Assembly (NCBI GenBank): GCA_003452935.1
Contig: DMMY01000006.1
Coordinates: 17,672-81,671 of the forward strand
DNA: 64,000 bases
Direction of reading: 5' to 3'
Source: Elusimicrobiota bacterium
GTDB lineage: Bacteria; Elusimicrobiota; Elusimicrobia; UBA1565; UBA9628
Position numbers and translations under genes: made by a program. Shown here piece by piece: positions 1-7,210 of the stretch. The notes beneath the pieces are model-generated. The model had not been told where the DNA came from, ran no database searches, and saw only the letters and a program-made list of their open reading frames with translations. Position 1 is the stretch's first letter. The number at the start of each line of letters is the position of its first letter.

Positions 1-1
1 G

Positions 2-1138
2 CGCGAGGTCCTGGAAAGCCGGGCCATGGCTCCGGACGCGCCGCTGCTCACGTTCGCCGTGGGCCTCTCCTCCTCCGGAGAGGCGCTCAGCGCGGATCTT
101 CAAAAGATGCCCCACCTCCTCGTGGCCGGAGCCACGAACTCGGGAAAATCCGTCTTCATCCACTCCCTCATTCTCTCCATCCTTTATCGAGCCCGGCCGG
201 ACGAAGTCAAGTTCCTGCTCATCGATCCCAAGCGCCTCGAGCTGACCTTCTACGAGGGCATTCCTCACCTCTTCGACCCTATCGTTCCGGCCGACAAGGT
301 CACCGTGGTCACCAACCCGAAGGAAGCGGCCAACTCGCTGTCCAACCTGGTCAAGATCATGGAGAGCCGCTATCAACGCTTCCAGCTTTACGGGGTGCGG
401 AATATCGACGGCTACAACAAGGAGGCCGACAAACGGGGGGAGCCTCGGGAATACTTCATAGTGGTCGTCATCGACGAACTCGCCGACCTCATGCTAGTGG
501 CCGGAGGCAAGGTCGAGGACAACATCCAGCGCCTCGCCCAGATGGCCCGCGCCGTGGGAATCCACATGGTCCTGGCGACCCAGCGTCCCTCCGTCGACGT
601 AATCACCGGCGTCATCAAGGCCAACCTCCCCTGCCGCGTGGCCATGCAGGTCATTTCCCAGATCGACTCCAAGGTCATCCTCGACGTGGGCGGAGCCGAA
701 TCCCTGCAGGGGCGGGGGGACATGCTCTACCGCAACGCAGGCTCGCAGCTCCCCGAACGCTGCCAGGGCGCCTATGTTTCCGAGGACGAGATAAACAAGA
801 TCGTGGCCTATCTGCGCGGACAGGGCAAGCCCGAATACCCGGAGCTCGAGACCATGCCCAAGCCCGGAGAGGCGGATTTGGCCTCTTACGGGGTGACGGC
901 GCTGGAATTCTCCCAAGCCCTGAAGCTCGTCCTGGAGCGCCGGCGGGTCTCCCAGGACCTGCTCAAATCCCAATTCGGGTCATCGGCGCGGGCCACGAAC
1001 CTATTAAGCCTGCTCGAGGTCAAGGGGCTCATCCACAAACCCGACGGATCCAACCGCTGGGAGATACATTTCGATGAAATCGAGGCGTGCCTGCGCGCCG
1101 ACTTTCCGCAGGTTCCCATAGAGGACGGCAGGCGCTGA
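2..1138 (+). CDS. ftsK: DNA translocase FtsK/SpoIIIE, C-terminal part (5' end outside window)
   Basis: ATP-driven DNA pump that acts at the division septum to clear and align chromosome termini. The reading frame is open from base 2 without a start, and its first residues (REVLESRAM) match the stretch just before the FtsK motor domain, so the membrane and linker domains lie upstream of the window. Visible: Walker A GATNSGKS around residue 43, a Walker B strand ending VVVIDELADLM, the LATQRPSVDVITG segment, and a C-terminal winged-helix gamma domain (LERRRVSQDLL to NRWEIHF) that in this family reads KOPS sequences. The stop lies 1 bp before the next start, so it heads the envelope operon seen here. 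The ATG at 26 is internal and not the true start. Confidence 0.95.
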   Translation, partial: REVLESRAMAPDAPLLTFAVGLSSSGEALSADLQKMPHLLVAGATNSGKSVFIHSLILSILYRARPDEVKFLLIDPKRLELTFYEGIPHLFDPIVPADKVTVVTNPKEAANSLSNLVKIMESRYQRFQLYGVRNIDGYNKEADKRGEPREYFIVVVIDELADLMLVAGGKVEDNIQRLAQMARAVGIHMVLATQRPSVDVITGVIKANLPCRVAMQVISQIDSKVILDVGGAESLQGRGDMLYRNAGSQLPERCQGAYVSEDEINKIVAYLRGQGKPEYPELETMPKPGEADLASYGVTALEFSQALKLVLERRRVSQDLLKSQFGSSARATNLLSLLEVKGLIHKPDGSNRWEIHFDEIEACLRADFPQVPIEDGRR

Positions 1139-1139
1139 T

Positions 1140-1949
1140 ATGAAATACATCGTTCTGACGCTCCTGGCCGCGCAAATGGCCGCGCCCCGGACTTTCGCGG
1201 CCGGTTCCAAGAAGACGTCTCAGGCAATCAAGAAGCCAGAGGCCTCCGTTGCCGTATCGACGACCGCGACCAACCTTCCCCAATTCTCACCCAGCACCAG
1301 CCCCATCACCGTGCCCTTCGCCATAGAGCAATTCGAGCGCTTCGACCGCGAGATGGCGACGCTCACCGCCACGTTCCGCCAGACCGTGCGCTCCGACGAC
1401 ACGGGCCAGACCCAAGCCGTGGAAGGGAGGTTCGCTTACCGCAAGAAAGACCTCATGCGCATAGAGCATCGCGCGCCCGAACGGCAGACCCTGGTCTGCG
1501 ACGGTCAGCGCGTCTGGGTCTGGCGGCCCTCGAACAACCAGGTCATCCGCTCGCGCCTGGAGGATTGGAAGAGGTCTCAGCCATTGGCGCAAGGCATACT
1601 CGATTTCGGAAACTACGCCCAGCTCCTGCGCCGCTACGACGTCTCCGTAGGCACGGTCTCCTCTCCCGGGAGCGACGGACACAGGAACTTCTCGCTCGTG
1701 CTCACGCCCCGGCCGGAGGCCGGCGCCGCCAAGCAGGAGCCATTCACGCTGACCCTGCGCCTCTCCACCCGCGATTTCTTCCCGTATGACTCCGAGCTGC
1801 GCGTGGGCTCCGTAACGGCGAGCACTCTATTCCACGCCGTGCGCTACAATCCGGAACTGCCCGAGAACTTGTTTCAATTCAGCCCGCCCGCCGGAGCGGA
1901 TGTTCTCGAGTTTCCGGCCGCGCCGGCTCCCGGGACGCGCCAGCCATGA
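1140..1949 (+). CDS. lolA: LolA-like outer-membrane lipoprotein carrier
   Basis: Predicted periplasmic chaperone moving lipoproteins from the LolCDE exporter to the outer membrane. 269 residues with an N-terminal signal peptide ending near FAAGS. The core has the LolA pattern: an amphipathic helix (FDREMATLTATFRQTV), a beta strand with GRFAYRKKDLMRIEHRAP, then DGQRVWVWRPSNNQV and the LDFGNYAQLL segment. The long Ser/Thr-rich stretch after the signal peptide makes it longer than typical LolA (about 180-200 aa mature). The ATG is 1 bp after ftsK and the stop overlaps the next gene (ATGA). Family assignment is by sequence pattern; a LolA-like paralogue with another cargo is possible. Confidence 0.8.
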   Translation: MKYIVLTLLAAQMAAPRTFAAGSKKTSQAIKKPEASVAVSTTATNLPQFSPSTSPITVPFAIEQFERFDREMATLTATFRQTVRSDDTGQTQAVEGRFAYRKKDLMRIEHRAPERQTLVCDGQRVWVWRPSNNQVIRSRLEDWKRSQPLAQGILDFGNYAQLLRRYDVSVGTVSSPGSDGHRNFSLVLTPRPEAGAAKQEPFTLTLRLSTRDFFPYDSELRVGSVTASTLFHAVRYNPELPENLFQFSPPAGADVLEFPAAPAPGTRQP

Positions 1950-2851
1950 ATAGCGACAACCAGCCTCTGAACCCGCCCGGCCCGGTTCCCGCGCCGGAAT
2001 CTGCCGCTCCCCGCTCGCCGGAAGCGGCGGCCAAGGAGCCGCGGTCGTCGCCGGAGTCGCCAGCCTCGGTTTCGCCGGCGCATGCCGTCGGCTCAGAGCT
2101 CAAGACTACCCGCGCGGCCCGCGGCTATTCCCTGGAATCGGTCTGCCAGCACACCCGCATCCCGCGCCGATTCCTGGAAGCCCTGGAAGCCGGTCGTTTC
2201 GACGAGCTGCCCGCCCCGGTCTATTTGCGCAGCTTCCTTAAGGGTTACTGCGATTACCTGGAAATCGAGTTCGATCCGCTTTGGCAAGCCCTGCATCCGC
2301 CCGTTCCTCCCGCGGCGCCCGCCCACGAGCCGGGCCCGGAGCCGTCTCCGGCGAAAGGAACACGCCCTGCGACGAGCGCGGCCCCTGGGCCGCAGGCGGC
2401 AACGCCGGGCTCCGCTGCGCAGGTCCGGGAAATACCAGTATCCTCTCCGATCGAGCAATCGCCTTATTTCGCGGCCTTGGGCGCCTCGTTGGGCGCCATT
2501 CTGGTCGCCGTGGCCCTGACCGCGGCTTTGATCATTTCCATAGCGCGCGAGCACAAGTCTGAGCTGGCCCAGGAGGCCTCGCGTCCCCAAACCCTGTTGC
2601 CTCTCAAGCCGGTCTTGGAGCCGCGACTATCCATCGTGCTGCGCGGCGACGCCTGGATCAGCATCAAGGCCGACGAACGCCTGCTTTTCGAGGGCCGCGT
2701 ACCCAAGAACGCCAAGCAAGAATGGCGGGCCCAGAGAATACTGCTCCTTCGCGCCCATCCTCCCGAGAACCTGGAACTCGCGCTCAACGGCGCCGTCTTC
2801 CGCCTGCCCCGGCCCGAGCCGGACGGCAGCTACCGCATCGAGTCCCCGTGA
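1946..2851 (+). CDS. rodZ: RodZ-like cytoskeletal/HTH membrane protein
   Basis: Single-pass inner-membrane protein of the RodZ type, which links MreB to the cell-wall machinery. 301 residues: a Pro/Ala-rich cytoplasmic start, a Xre-like helix-turn-helix of the HTH_25 kind (about 50-115, VGSELKTTRAARGYSLESV and LRSFLKGYCDYLEI), a proline-rich linker, one membrane helix (about 173-197) and a periplasmic beta domain like DUF4115 (LSIVLRGDAWISIKADERLLFEG). Starts by ATGA overlap with lolA, so translational coupling is likely. pgsA follows 16 bp later. The low-complexity N-terminus is unusual; internal starts just before the HTH cannot be excluded. Confidence 0.82.
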   Translation: MNSDNQPLNPPGPVPAPESAAPRSPEAAAKEPRSSPESPASVSPAHAVGSELKTTRAARGYSLESVCQHTRIPRRFLEALEAGRFDELPAPVYLRSFLKGYCDYLEIEFDPLWQALHPPVPPAAPAHEPGPEPSPAKGTRPATSAAPGPQAATPGSAAQVREIPVSSPIEQSPYFAALGASLGAILVAVALTAALIISIAREHKSELAQEASRPQTLLPLKPVLEPRLSIVLRGDAWISIKADERLLFEGRVPKNAKQEWRAQRILLLRAHPPENLELALNGAVFRLPRPEPDGSYRIESP

Positions 2852-2867
2852 GAGCCGGGGCGGACCG

Positions 2868-3437
2868 ATGAATTTACCCAATCAACTCACCATGCTGCGC
2901 ATGCTTCTGGCCATGGCCATGTTCGTCGCGTTGATGCGCTCCGACACAAGCAGCCATATCGCGGCCCTGGCCTTGTTTCTGGCCGCCATCGTGACTGACT
3001 GGATAGACGGCTACGTGGCGCGGAGAATCAACGCCATCAGCGCTTTCGGCAAGATCGCAGACCCCATCGCCGACAAAATCCTCGTGCTGGGAGCGTTTAT
3101 CGCCCTGCTCAAAAACCGAGAACTGGGCATCCCTCTATGGGGAGTATTCCTCATCCTGGCCCGGGAGCTTCTCCTGGGCGGAGTGCGCACCCTGGCCGCG
3201 GTCCAAGGCAAGGTCCTGGCCGCGGAGCGGTGGGGAAAATGGAAAATGGCCGTACAGTGCATGGCGGTGCTGCTCATTTTGACGATCCTCGTGCTCCGAG
3301 GCCGAATGGCCGGGCTGCCCCCTTGGATGATGCGGCTGCCCCACGACCTGACCGTCCTTTGCGTCGTGGTGACATGGGGCAGCGCCGTCCTCTATTTCCG
3401 GCAGAGCCGGGGCGTGATCGAGAGCTCATGGCGGTAG
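2868..3437 (+). CDS. pgsA: CDP-diacylglycerol-glycerol-3-phosphate 3-phosphatidyltransferase
   Basis: Makes phosphatidylglycerol phosphate from CDP-diacylglycerol and glycerol 3-phosphate in the inner membrane. 189 residues, usual length. Carries the complete CDP-alcohol phosphotransferase signature around residues 45-70: DG-x2-AR-x8-G-x3-D-x3-D, seen as DWIDGYVARR followed by G, D and D at the right spacing. Several membrane helices. The next gene, pgpA, overlaps it by 10 bp and encodes the phosphatase that removes the phosphate from its product, so the pair forms a two-step phosphatidylglycerol module. Confidence 0.93.
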   Translation: MNLPNQLTMLRMLLAMAMFVALMRSDTSSHIAALALFLAAIVTDWIDGYVARRINAISAFGKIADPIADKILVLGAFIALLKNRELGIPLWGVFLILARELLLGGVRTLAAVQGKVLAAERWGKWKMAVQCMAVLLILTILVLRGRMAGLPPWMMRLPHDLTVLCVVVTWGSAVLYFRQSRGVIESSWR

Positions 3438-3976
3438 GTCTGGCGAACCGCCTCGCCGTCCTTCTTGCCACCGGACTCTATTTAAGCTATATTCCATCGA
3501 AGTTCTTTGACGCCGTCGCCAGAGCAGGGGACGTCAAGGGCTTCTGGATTCGCATGAAGGGTCGACGTTGGACAGGCTCGGGCCTGGTAGGCGCTCTTGA
3601 AGGCTTGGCCCTGGTTTCGTTTTTGCCGGCGCAGCCGCTGAAGCTGGGAGCATTCCTGGCCGTCGCCACGGCAACGGCCTGCTGGGTCTGCGACCGCGCG
3701 GAGAAAGCCTTCGGCGTCCGCGACGACGCTCGTATCGTGCTCGATGAAGTCGTCGGATTTTGGACGGCCGTGGCCTTCTTGCCGGCGACTTCCGCGGTCT
3801 GGATCGCGGGATTCGTTCTGTTCCGTCTGCTCGACGCGGTGAAGCTGCCTCCTTACCGGTGGCTGGACCGCCTCCCGGGCGGGCTGGGCGTCGTGGCGGA
3901 CGACGTGGGCGCCGGCCTGGCGGCCAACGTCGTGCTGCGGGCGCTGCTGGCGTTCGTGCCTGGATTGGGCTTATGA
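3428..3976 (+). CDS. pgpA: Phosphatidylglycerophosphatase A
   Basis: Dephosphorylates phosphatidylglycerophosphate to phosphatidylglycerol. 182 residues from the ATG at 3428, which overlaps the end of pgsA by 10 bp; a longer reading frame to 3137 exists but would be buried in pgsA. PgpA hallmarks: the N-terminal ANRLAVLLATGLYLSYIPSK segment, the acidic DDARIVLDEVVGFW motif and a late membrane hairpin with RLLDAVKLPPYRWLDRLPGG and VVADDVGAGLAAN. The conserved Asp/Glu residues bind Mg2+ in this family. The stop overlaps the next ATG (ATGA). Confidence 0.92.
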   Translation: MAVGLANRLAVLLATGLYLSYIPSKFFDAVARAGDVKGFWIRMKGRRWTGSGLVGALEGLALVSFLPAQPLKLGAFLAVATATACWVCDRAEKAFGVRDDARIVLDEVVGFWTAVAFLPATSAVWIAGFVLFRLLDAVKLPPYRWLDRLPGGLGVVADDVGAGLAANVVLRALLAFVPGLGL

Positions 3977-5172
3977 CGATAAGATTCTCGACGCTTCTTC
4001 TGGCGTTGGGCCTGTGCGCCTCCGGCGCCCGGGCGCAGCCGCTTGCGCCCGTTGCCTCGGCCTCCACCGCGACCGCGGTCAATCTCTCCGCCTACCTAGG
4101 CAACAATCTTCCGAGGGGGCGCGGCCCATGGGTCCTGGGAGAGGTCCTATTTTTCTCATCCAACCGCCTGGTCAGCGAATACACCTGGCGCGAAGCCGTG
4201 CGCGGAAATCGAGGCGCGCTTTACTCCAACGCTGACATCGAATCCGACATCGAACGCCTCATGGGGCTCAAGAAGTTCGACAAGGTGGAAGCCGAGCTCT
4301 ACGAAATCCCCGGCACGCCCGTGCCCCGCGAGTTCGAAGGGGTCGCCGCCTCGACGAGCCAGGTCCGCCTGGTCTTCTCCGTGGTCGAGAAGGTCGTTTC
4401 CGAGACCACCACCAAGCCCAAGGCCCAGGCCCCGCCCGCGGCTCTCTCCGGCGTGGTGCTCACCCCCACCGCGTACCGCGGGGCCGGACGCTACACCACC
4501 CCGGGCATGGGCCTAGACATAAACGCCGCCTACTTCATCGGCCGGCTTTACGGAAAGAACGACTTCGCCAACGCCCCGCGCAAGGTCAATTACATCGACC
4601 GCCTGGGCGTATGGCTGCTCACCGCTGACGGGAAAATGCAGATACAGTCCGAGACTTGGCTGCGCCCCGCCATCTCCGCGGGCGGCCAAGCCGCGGCTCT
4701 TTTGCGAGACTCCCCGCAGCCCCAGCTCCAGGACCCGAACACCACGCTCACGGTCAAGGCCTCGGACAAGAGCACGAAGATACTGACGGACGGCTACATC
4801 GTGGCCAGCAAGAAATTCGGGCCCGCGCGCACGAGCCTGGGCCTGATGCAGGGGACCATGGGCGACCTGGTCGCGAGCCTCTCCGAGTTTCTAACCCCGG
4901 AGGCCCTGCGCTTCTACGCGGGCAAGCCCAATCAGCGGGTCACCAGCCGCACGGTGCCCTTCGCCAGCGTCCTGTTCCTGCCGCGGCCCGAGTATCCCCT
5001 GGCCGTGGAGGTCATGAAGTTCAACGGCTCGCCGCTCAATCCCTGGCTCGTCAATTTCAAGATCGGCTACTTCCTCAAGCTCAACTTCGACGTGGCCTTC
5101 CTGAAATACCAGGGCGGCTACGACGTGCTGGGCGTGCTGCAGTTCCGCTACAACCACTTCCCGCAGCGCTGA
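3973..5172 (+). CDS. Secreted protein with POTRA-like N-terminus, probable outer-membrane beta-barrel
   Basis: 399 residues beginning MTIRFSTLLLALGLCASGARA, a clear signal peptide. After it, residues about 45-140 resemble a POTRA unit: the segment SNADIESDIERLMGLKKFDKV followed by a strand VRLVFSVVEK. The remainder is rich in alternating strands, ends in an aromatic strand (VLQFRYNHF) and has no predicted hydrophobic helices, consistent with a small barrel. I do not see the Omp85 RGF/RGY motif, so it is not a standard BamA. Start chosen at the ATGA overlap with pgpA; longer in-frame starts lie inside pgpA. Placement at the end of an envelope operon fits an outer-membrane role. Function unknown. 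Confidence 0.65.
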   Translation: MTIRFSTLLLALGLCASGARAQPLAPVASASTATAVNLSAYLGNNLPRGRGPWVLGEVLFFSSNRLVSEYTWREAVRGNRGALYSNADIESDIERLMGLKKFDKVEAELYEIPGTPVPREFEGVAASTSQVRLVFSVVEKVVSETTTKPKAQAPPAALSGVVLTPTAYRGAGRYTTPGMGLDINAAYFIGRLYGKNDFANAPRKVNYIDRLGVWLLTADGKMQIQSETWLRPAISAGGQAAALLRDSPQPQLQDPNTTLTVKASDKSTKILTDGYIVASKKFGPARTSLGLMQGTMGDLVASLSEFLTPEALRFYAGKPNQRVTSRTVPFASVLFLPRPEYPLAVEVMKFNGSPLNPWLVNFKIGYFLKLNFDVAFLKYQGGYDVLGVLQFRYNHFPQR

Positions 5173-5250
5173 GCCCGTCCGCCCTCAAGCGGCTGCGGCG
5201 GGCGCTGGCCGGGCCGAGCCTTTACCGCGGCCGCTTCCCGCGGCGGGCAA

Positions 5251-6426
5251 TCATTCGCGCCGCGGACGGCGGGCTTGCTCTCCGAATATCTCGCGGGACG
5301 CCAATTGATTATGAGCGGCGCACAAGAGCCGGATATTGTCCGGGTCGTCCGACCGGCCGCCCTGCGCCCACGGACGGATATGATCGAATTCCAGCCTGCA
5401 CCGCGCCGCGCAACGCTTACCCTCCGGCGTCACGAAGCTGCATTGCCCGCCGTCGCGATCACGGACCTTGTCCCTGACCCATTGAGGGATATAGCGCCCA
5501 CTCGCAGAGCCGCCGCTCCCCTTGGCTGAATTGTCTTTCATTGATCGAGGAGATTTTCGCGCCATTTTTCTTTCCGGGTCGTTCATTTCAAGATAAGCAA
5601 TGACCGCCTCATGAAACACATCCTCCAGATTGCCGGCAGGATACTTGCGCCTCAATAGCTCCCGAGCGCGCTCGACCGCGCGCAAAAGCCCCTCGCTGGC
5701 AGTGAAGCAGAATCTCACTTTTGGCAGAGGCTGCGCCGCGCCCGCCTCCGGCGGACCGAGAACGTCCGACGCCCGCGACAGCCGAGACTCCTTGGCCGCA
5801 GCGGCCTCCGACGGATTGAGCACGGCGGCCGTCCGCGGCGGCCGAGGCTCCTTGGCAGCGTCTTGCGACGGTGCCTCGACAGGCGCGATTTGCTCCCCTG
5901 CAGACAACACCTGGGCAGGTTCCAGGCTGGGAAACAAGCGCTCGCCGGCCTCGCTGGGCGGCAAGGAATCCGGCTCCGGGGACACGCACACCATCCTGAT
6001 TACGTCACGCCTCATTGGCTGGGGCGCAAATTCCGAGACCAGCCTCTCCAATTCGCGCTTGCGCTTGCCTTGCGCCTTGGCCAGCAAGTCCATGCGATTG
6101 GCATCGTTTAAATAGGGCGCCAGCATGGATATAGCGCTGAGAGACAGCGCCCCATCCGCGAGGAGGGAGAATATTTCCGCAAAACTCCGGGCCGCTCTTG
6201 CGGCATGAATGCGCCGGGCGGCGGCGCCTTCGGAATAGCGCAACTCTCCGACGCAGTAGGCGAACATGGAGGGATACCCCTGCTTGGCGAACAGCTTGCG
6301 GCGGTCTACCTCGTCGAGGCAGGCCAGCAGGCCGACGAGATGGCGCTTTTCCTCGTCGACCAAGGATTTCAGGCGGGCCAAGAGTTCCTTGTCGCCCAGC
6401 CGACGGTACGCTCTGATCGGGTCCAT
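5251..6426 (-). CDS. HNH endonuclease of the DUF222/13E12-like architecture
   Basis: 391 residues from ATG at 6426. The N-terminal half (RAYRRLGDKELLARL, LDEVDRRKLFAKQGYPSMFAY, GALSLSAISMLAPYL) is the alpha-helical region that precedes HNH nucleases found in multiple copies in many genomes. Centre is low-complexity Ala/Pro/Glu, with a repeated phrase of the form PSEAAAAKESR. The C-terminus has the HNH fold: Cys residues around GKRCAARCRLEFDH, then the DH, N and H of DHIRPWAQGG, NIRLLCAAHN. The domain could cut DNA, but the target is unknown; family members are often linked to mobile DNA. An upstream in-frame ATG at 6495 is not used here because an ECF-like promoter lies between it and 6426. 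Confidence 0.85.
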   Translation of the reverse strand: MDPIRAYRRLGDKELLARLKSLVDEEKRHLVGLLACLDEVDRRKLFAKQGYPSMFAYCVGELRYSEGAAARRIHAARAARSFAEIFSLLADGALSLSAISMLAPYLNDANRMDLLAKAQGKRKRELERLVSEFAPQPMRRDVIRMVCVSPEPDSLPPSEAGERLFPSLEPAQVLSAGEQIAPVEAPSQDAAKEPRPPRTAAVLNPSEAAAAKESRLSRASDVLGPPEAGAAQPLPKVRFCFTASEGLLRAVERARELLRRKYPAGNLEDVFHEAVIAYLEMNDPERKMARKSPRSMKDNSAKGSGGSASGRYIPQWVRDKVRDRDGGQCSFVTPEGKRCAARCRLEFDHIRPWAQGGRSDDPDNIRLLCAAHNQLASREIFGEQARRPRRE

Positions 6427-6433
6427 GACAAGA

Positions 6434-6459
6434 ATACGATTGATGTGAAAAAAAGTTCC
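6434..6459 (-). promoter_or_regulatory. ECF-sigma-like promoter of the HNH gene
   Basis: On the minus strand GGAAC (6455-6459) is followed by a T-run, then after exactly 16 nt CGTAT (6434-6438), then 7 nt to the ATG at 6426. This resembles extracytoplasmic-function sigma promoters (for example the B. subtilis SigW pattern TGAAAC with a T-run, N16, CGTA). The same arrangement and spacing recur before the ORF6N gene at 49596. Confidence 0.6.
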
Positions 6460-6666
6460 ACTGATCCAGGCTGCGCCCAGCCGCAGCGGCTGCATCGGCC
6501 AAAAAGTTCCTAGCGGATAAAAATGACCGCGAAATCAACTCAGGGCTCGCTACGGAATGAATGATGGGAATTTGCGCGTCGAGGCGCCAACCGGCAAGGA
6601 CCCTCCATGAGAATCAGGTTAAAATTCACGACATCATCAAAACCTGGATGAGCTGTAAAATCTAAA

Positions 6667-6708
6667 AGTTATCCCCAAACATATCCCGGGATATGTTTGG
6701 GGATAACT
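6667..6708. repeat. Perfect 42-bp palindrome
   Basis: Uninterrupted inverted repeat centred between 6687 and 6688; the left arm is a + gttatccccaaacatatccc and the right arm is its exact reverse complement, with no spacer. Contains a SmaI-like CCCGGG centre. No T-run follows on either strand, so a simple terminator is less likely than a dimer-protein binding site, a cruciform or a mobile-element end. Confidence 0.9.
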
Positions 6709-6931
6709 CCGACAATGCCTTGGCGTCCTAAAACGCAAGGATGATATCGGCCCACGCCGAGGGCGACAGGAACCGGAAACGCGGCTAGGCGGCATTGCGC
6801 CGCAATCGCATATGAGAATAGTGCTGGTAGTCGAGCAGAGTTCGGATCAAGGAATGCGCTTCGCGCCCCTGCTTGCGCCAGGTTGAAGACGAGCGCCAGG
6901 GCCACGCTCGCGCCCACGGCGATGCTGGTCA

Positions 6932-7002
6932 GGGCTCGTTAACCCTGGCTGGCTTGGTTGGGAATGTCGTCCTAAAACGGTCATTTATTTCTTAACGAGC
7001 CC
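6932..7002. repeat. Spaced 11-bp inverted repeat
   Basis: gggctcgttaa at 6932-6942 and ttaacgagccc at 6992-7002 are exact reverse complements, 49 bp apart. They lie just upstream of hairpin repeat copy A. They could be the ends of a small decayed element; no coding capacity is present between them. Confidence 0.6.
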
Positions 7003-7016
7003 CGACCTTCGCAAGC

Positions 7017-7105
7017 CGTGTCAAAGTGATGCGTCGCGACGCATCGCTCCGACACGGGTCCGGAGAATGCATCCACACGTCCAACCAGCCGAATTATCCT
7101 CGGAC
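7017..7105. repeat. Hairpin repeat, copy A
   Basis: About 90 bp sharing a long series of identical blocks with 47872-47961 (copy B): CGTGT, AAAGTGATGCG, CGCATC, CACGGG, CCGG, CCGAATT and TCC in the same order and spacing. The first 40 bp fold into a 17-bp hairpin stem that is perfect in copy B and has two mismatches and one wobble here. Arms differ by partly compensating changes, which suggests the fold is what is kept. Confidence 0.7.
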
Positions 7106-7128
7106 GGCAGATCGCCGCCCGAGGATAA
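7094..7128. terminator. 10-bp stem hairpin (possible terminator)
   Basis: ttatcctcgg (7094-7103) pairs exactly with ccgaggataa (7119-7128) around a 15-nt loop. It lies about 85 bp beyond the stop of the minus-strand DUF2723 gene and could end that transcript, but there is no T-run. Confidence 0.35.
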
Positions 7129-7210
7129 ACGAGGGATTTCCTGCCCGTGTCCAAAGTCCCGGGGAAAAACATCAAAGGGCCCAGCTTATGAGATCAAAAC
7201 CCCTAGCCCG

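Larger units (their letters stand above)
6427..7210. other. Gene-free, palindrome-rich interval
   Basis: 784 bp between the divergent start of the HNH gene and the 3' end of the DUF2723 gene. No reading frame here shows recognisable protein similarity. It holds the ECF-like promoter, a perfect 42-bp palindrome, a spaced 11-bp inverted repeat, one copy of a hairpin repeat (second copy at 47872) and a 10-bp stem hairpin. A minus-strand frame around 6760-6940 resembles a signal-peptide remnant but is too weak to call. Confidence 0.7.

Noticed and set aside
6481..6500. Third GGAACTTTTT upstream of the HNH gene (minus strand)
   Set aside because: No CGTAT or similar -10 occurs 15-17 nt downstream, so it is not counted as an ECF promoter.
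6669..6917. Minus-strand 82-aa frame starting like a signal peptide (VALALVFNLAQAG)
   Set aside because: Its end runs into the perfect 42-bp palindrome and no protein family is recognisable; at best a remnant.
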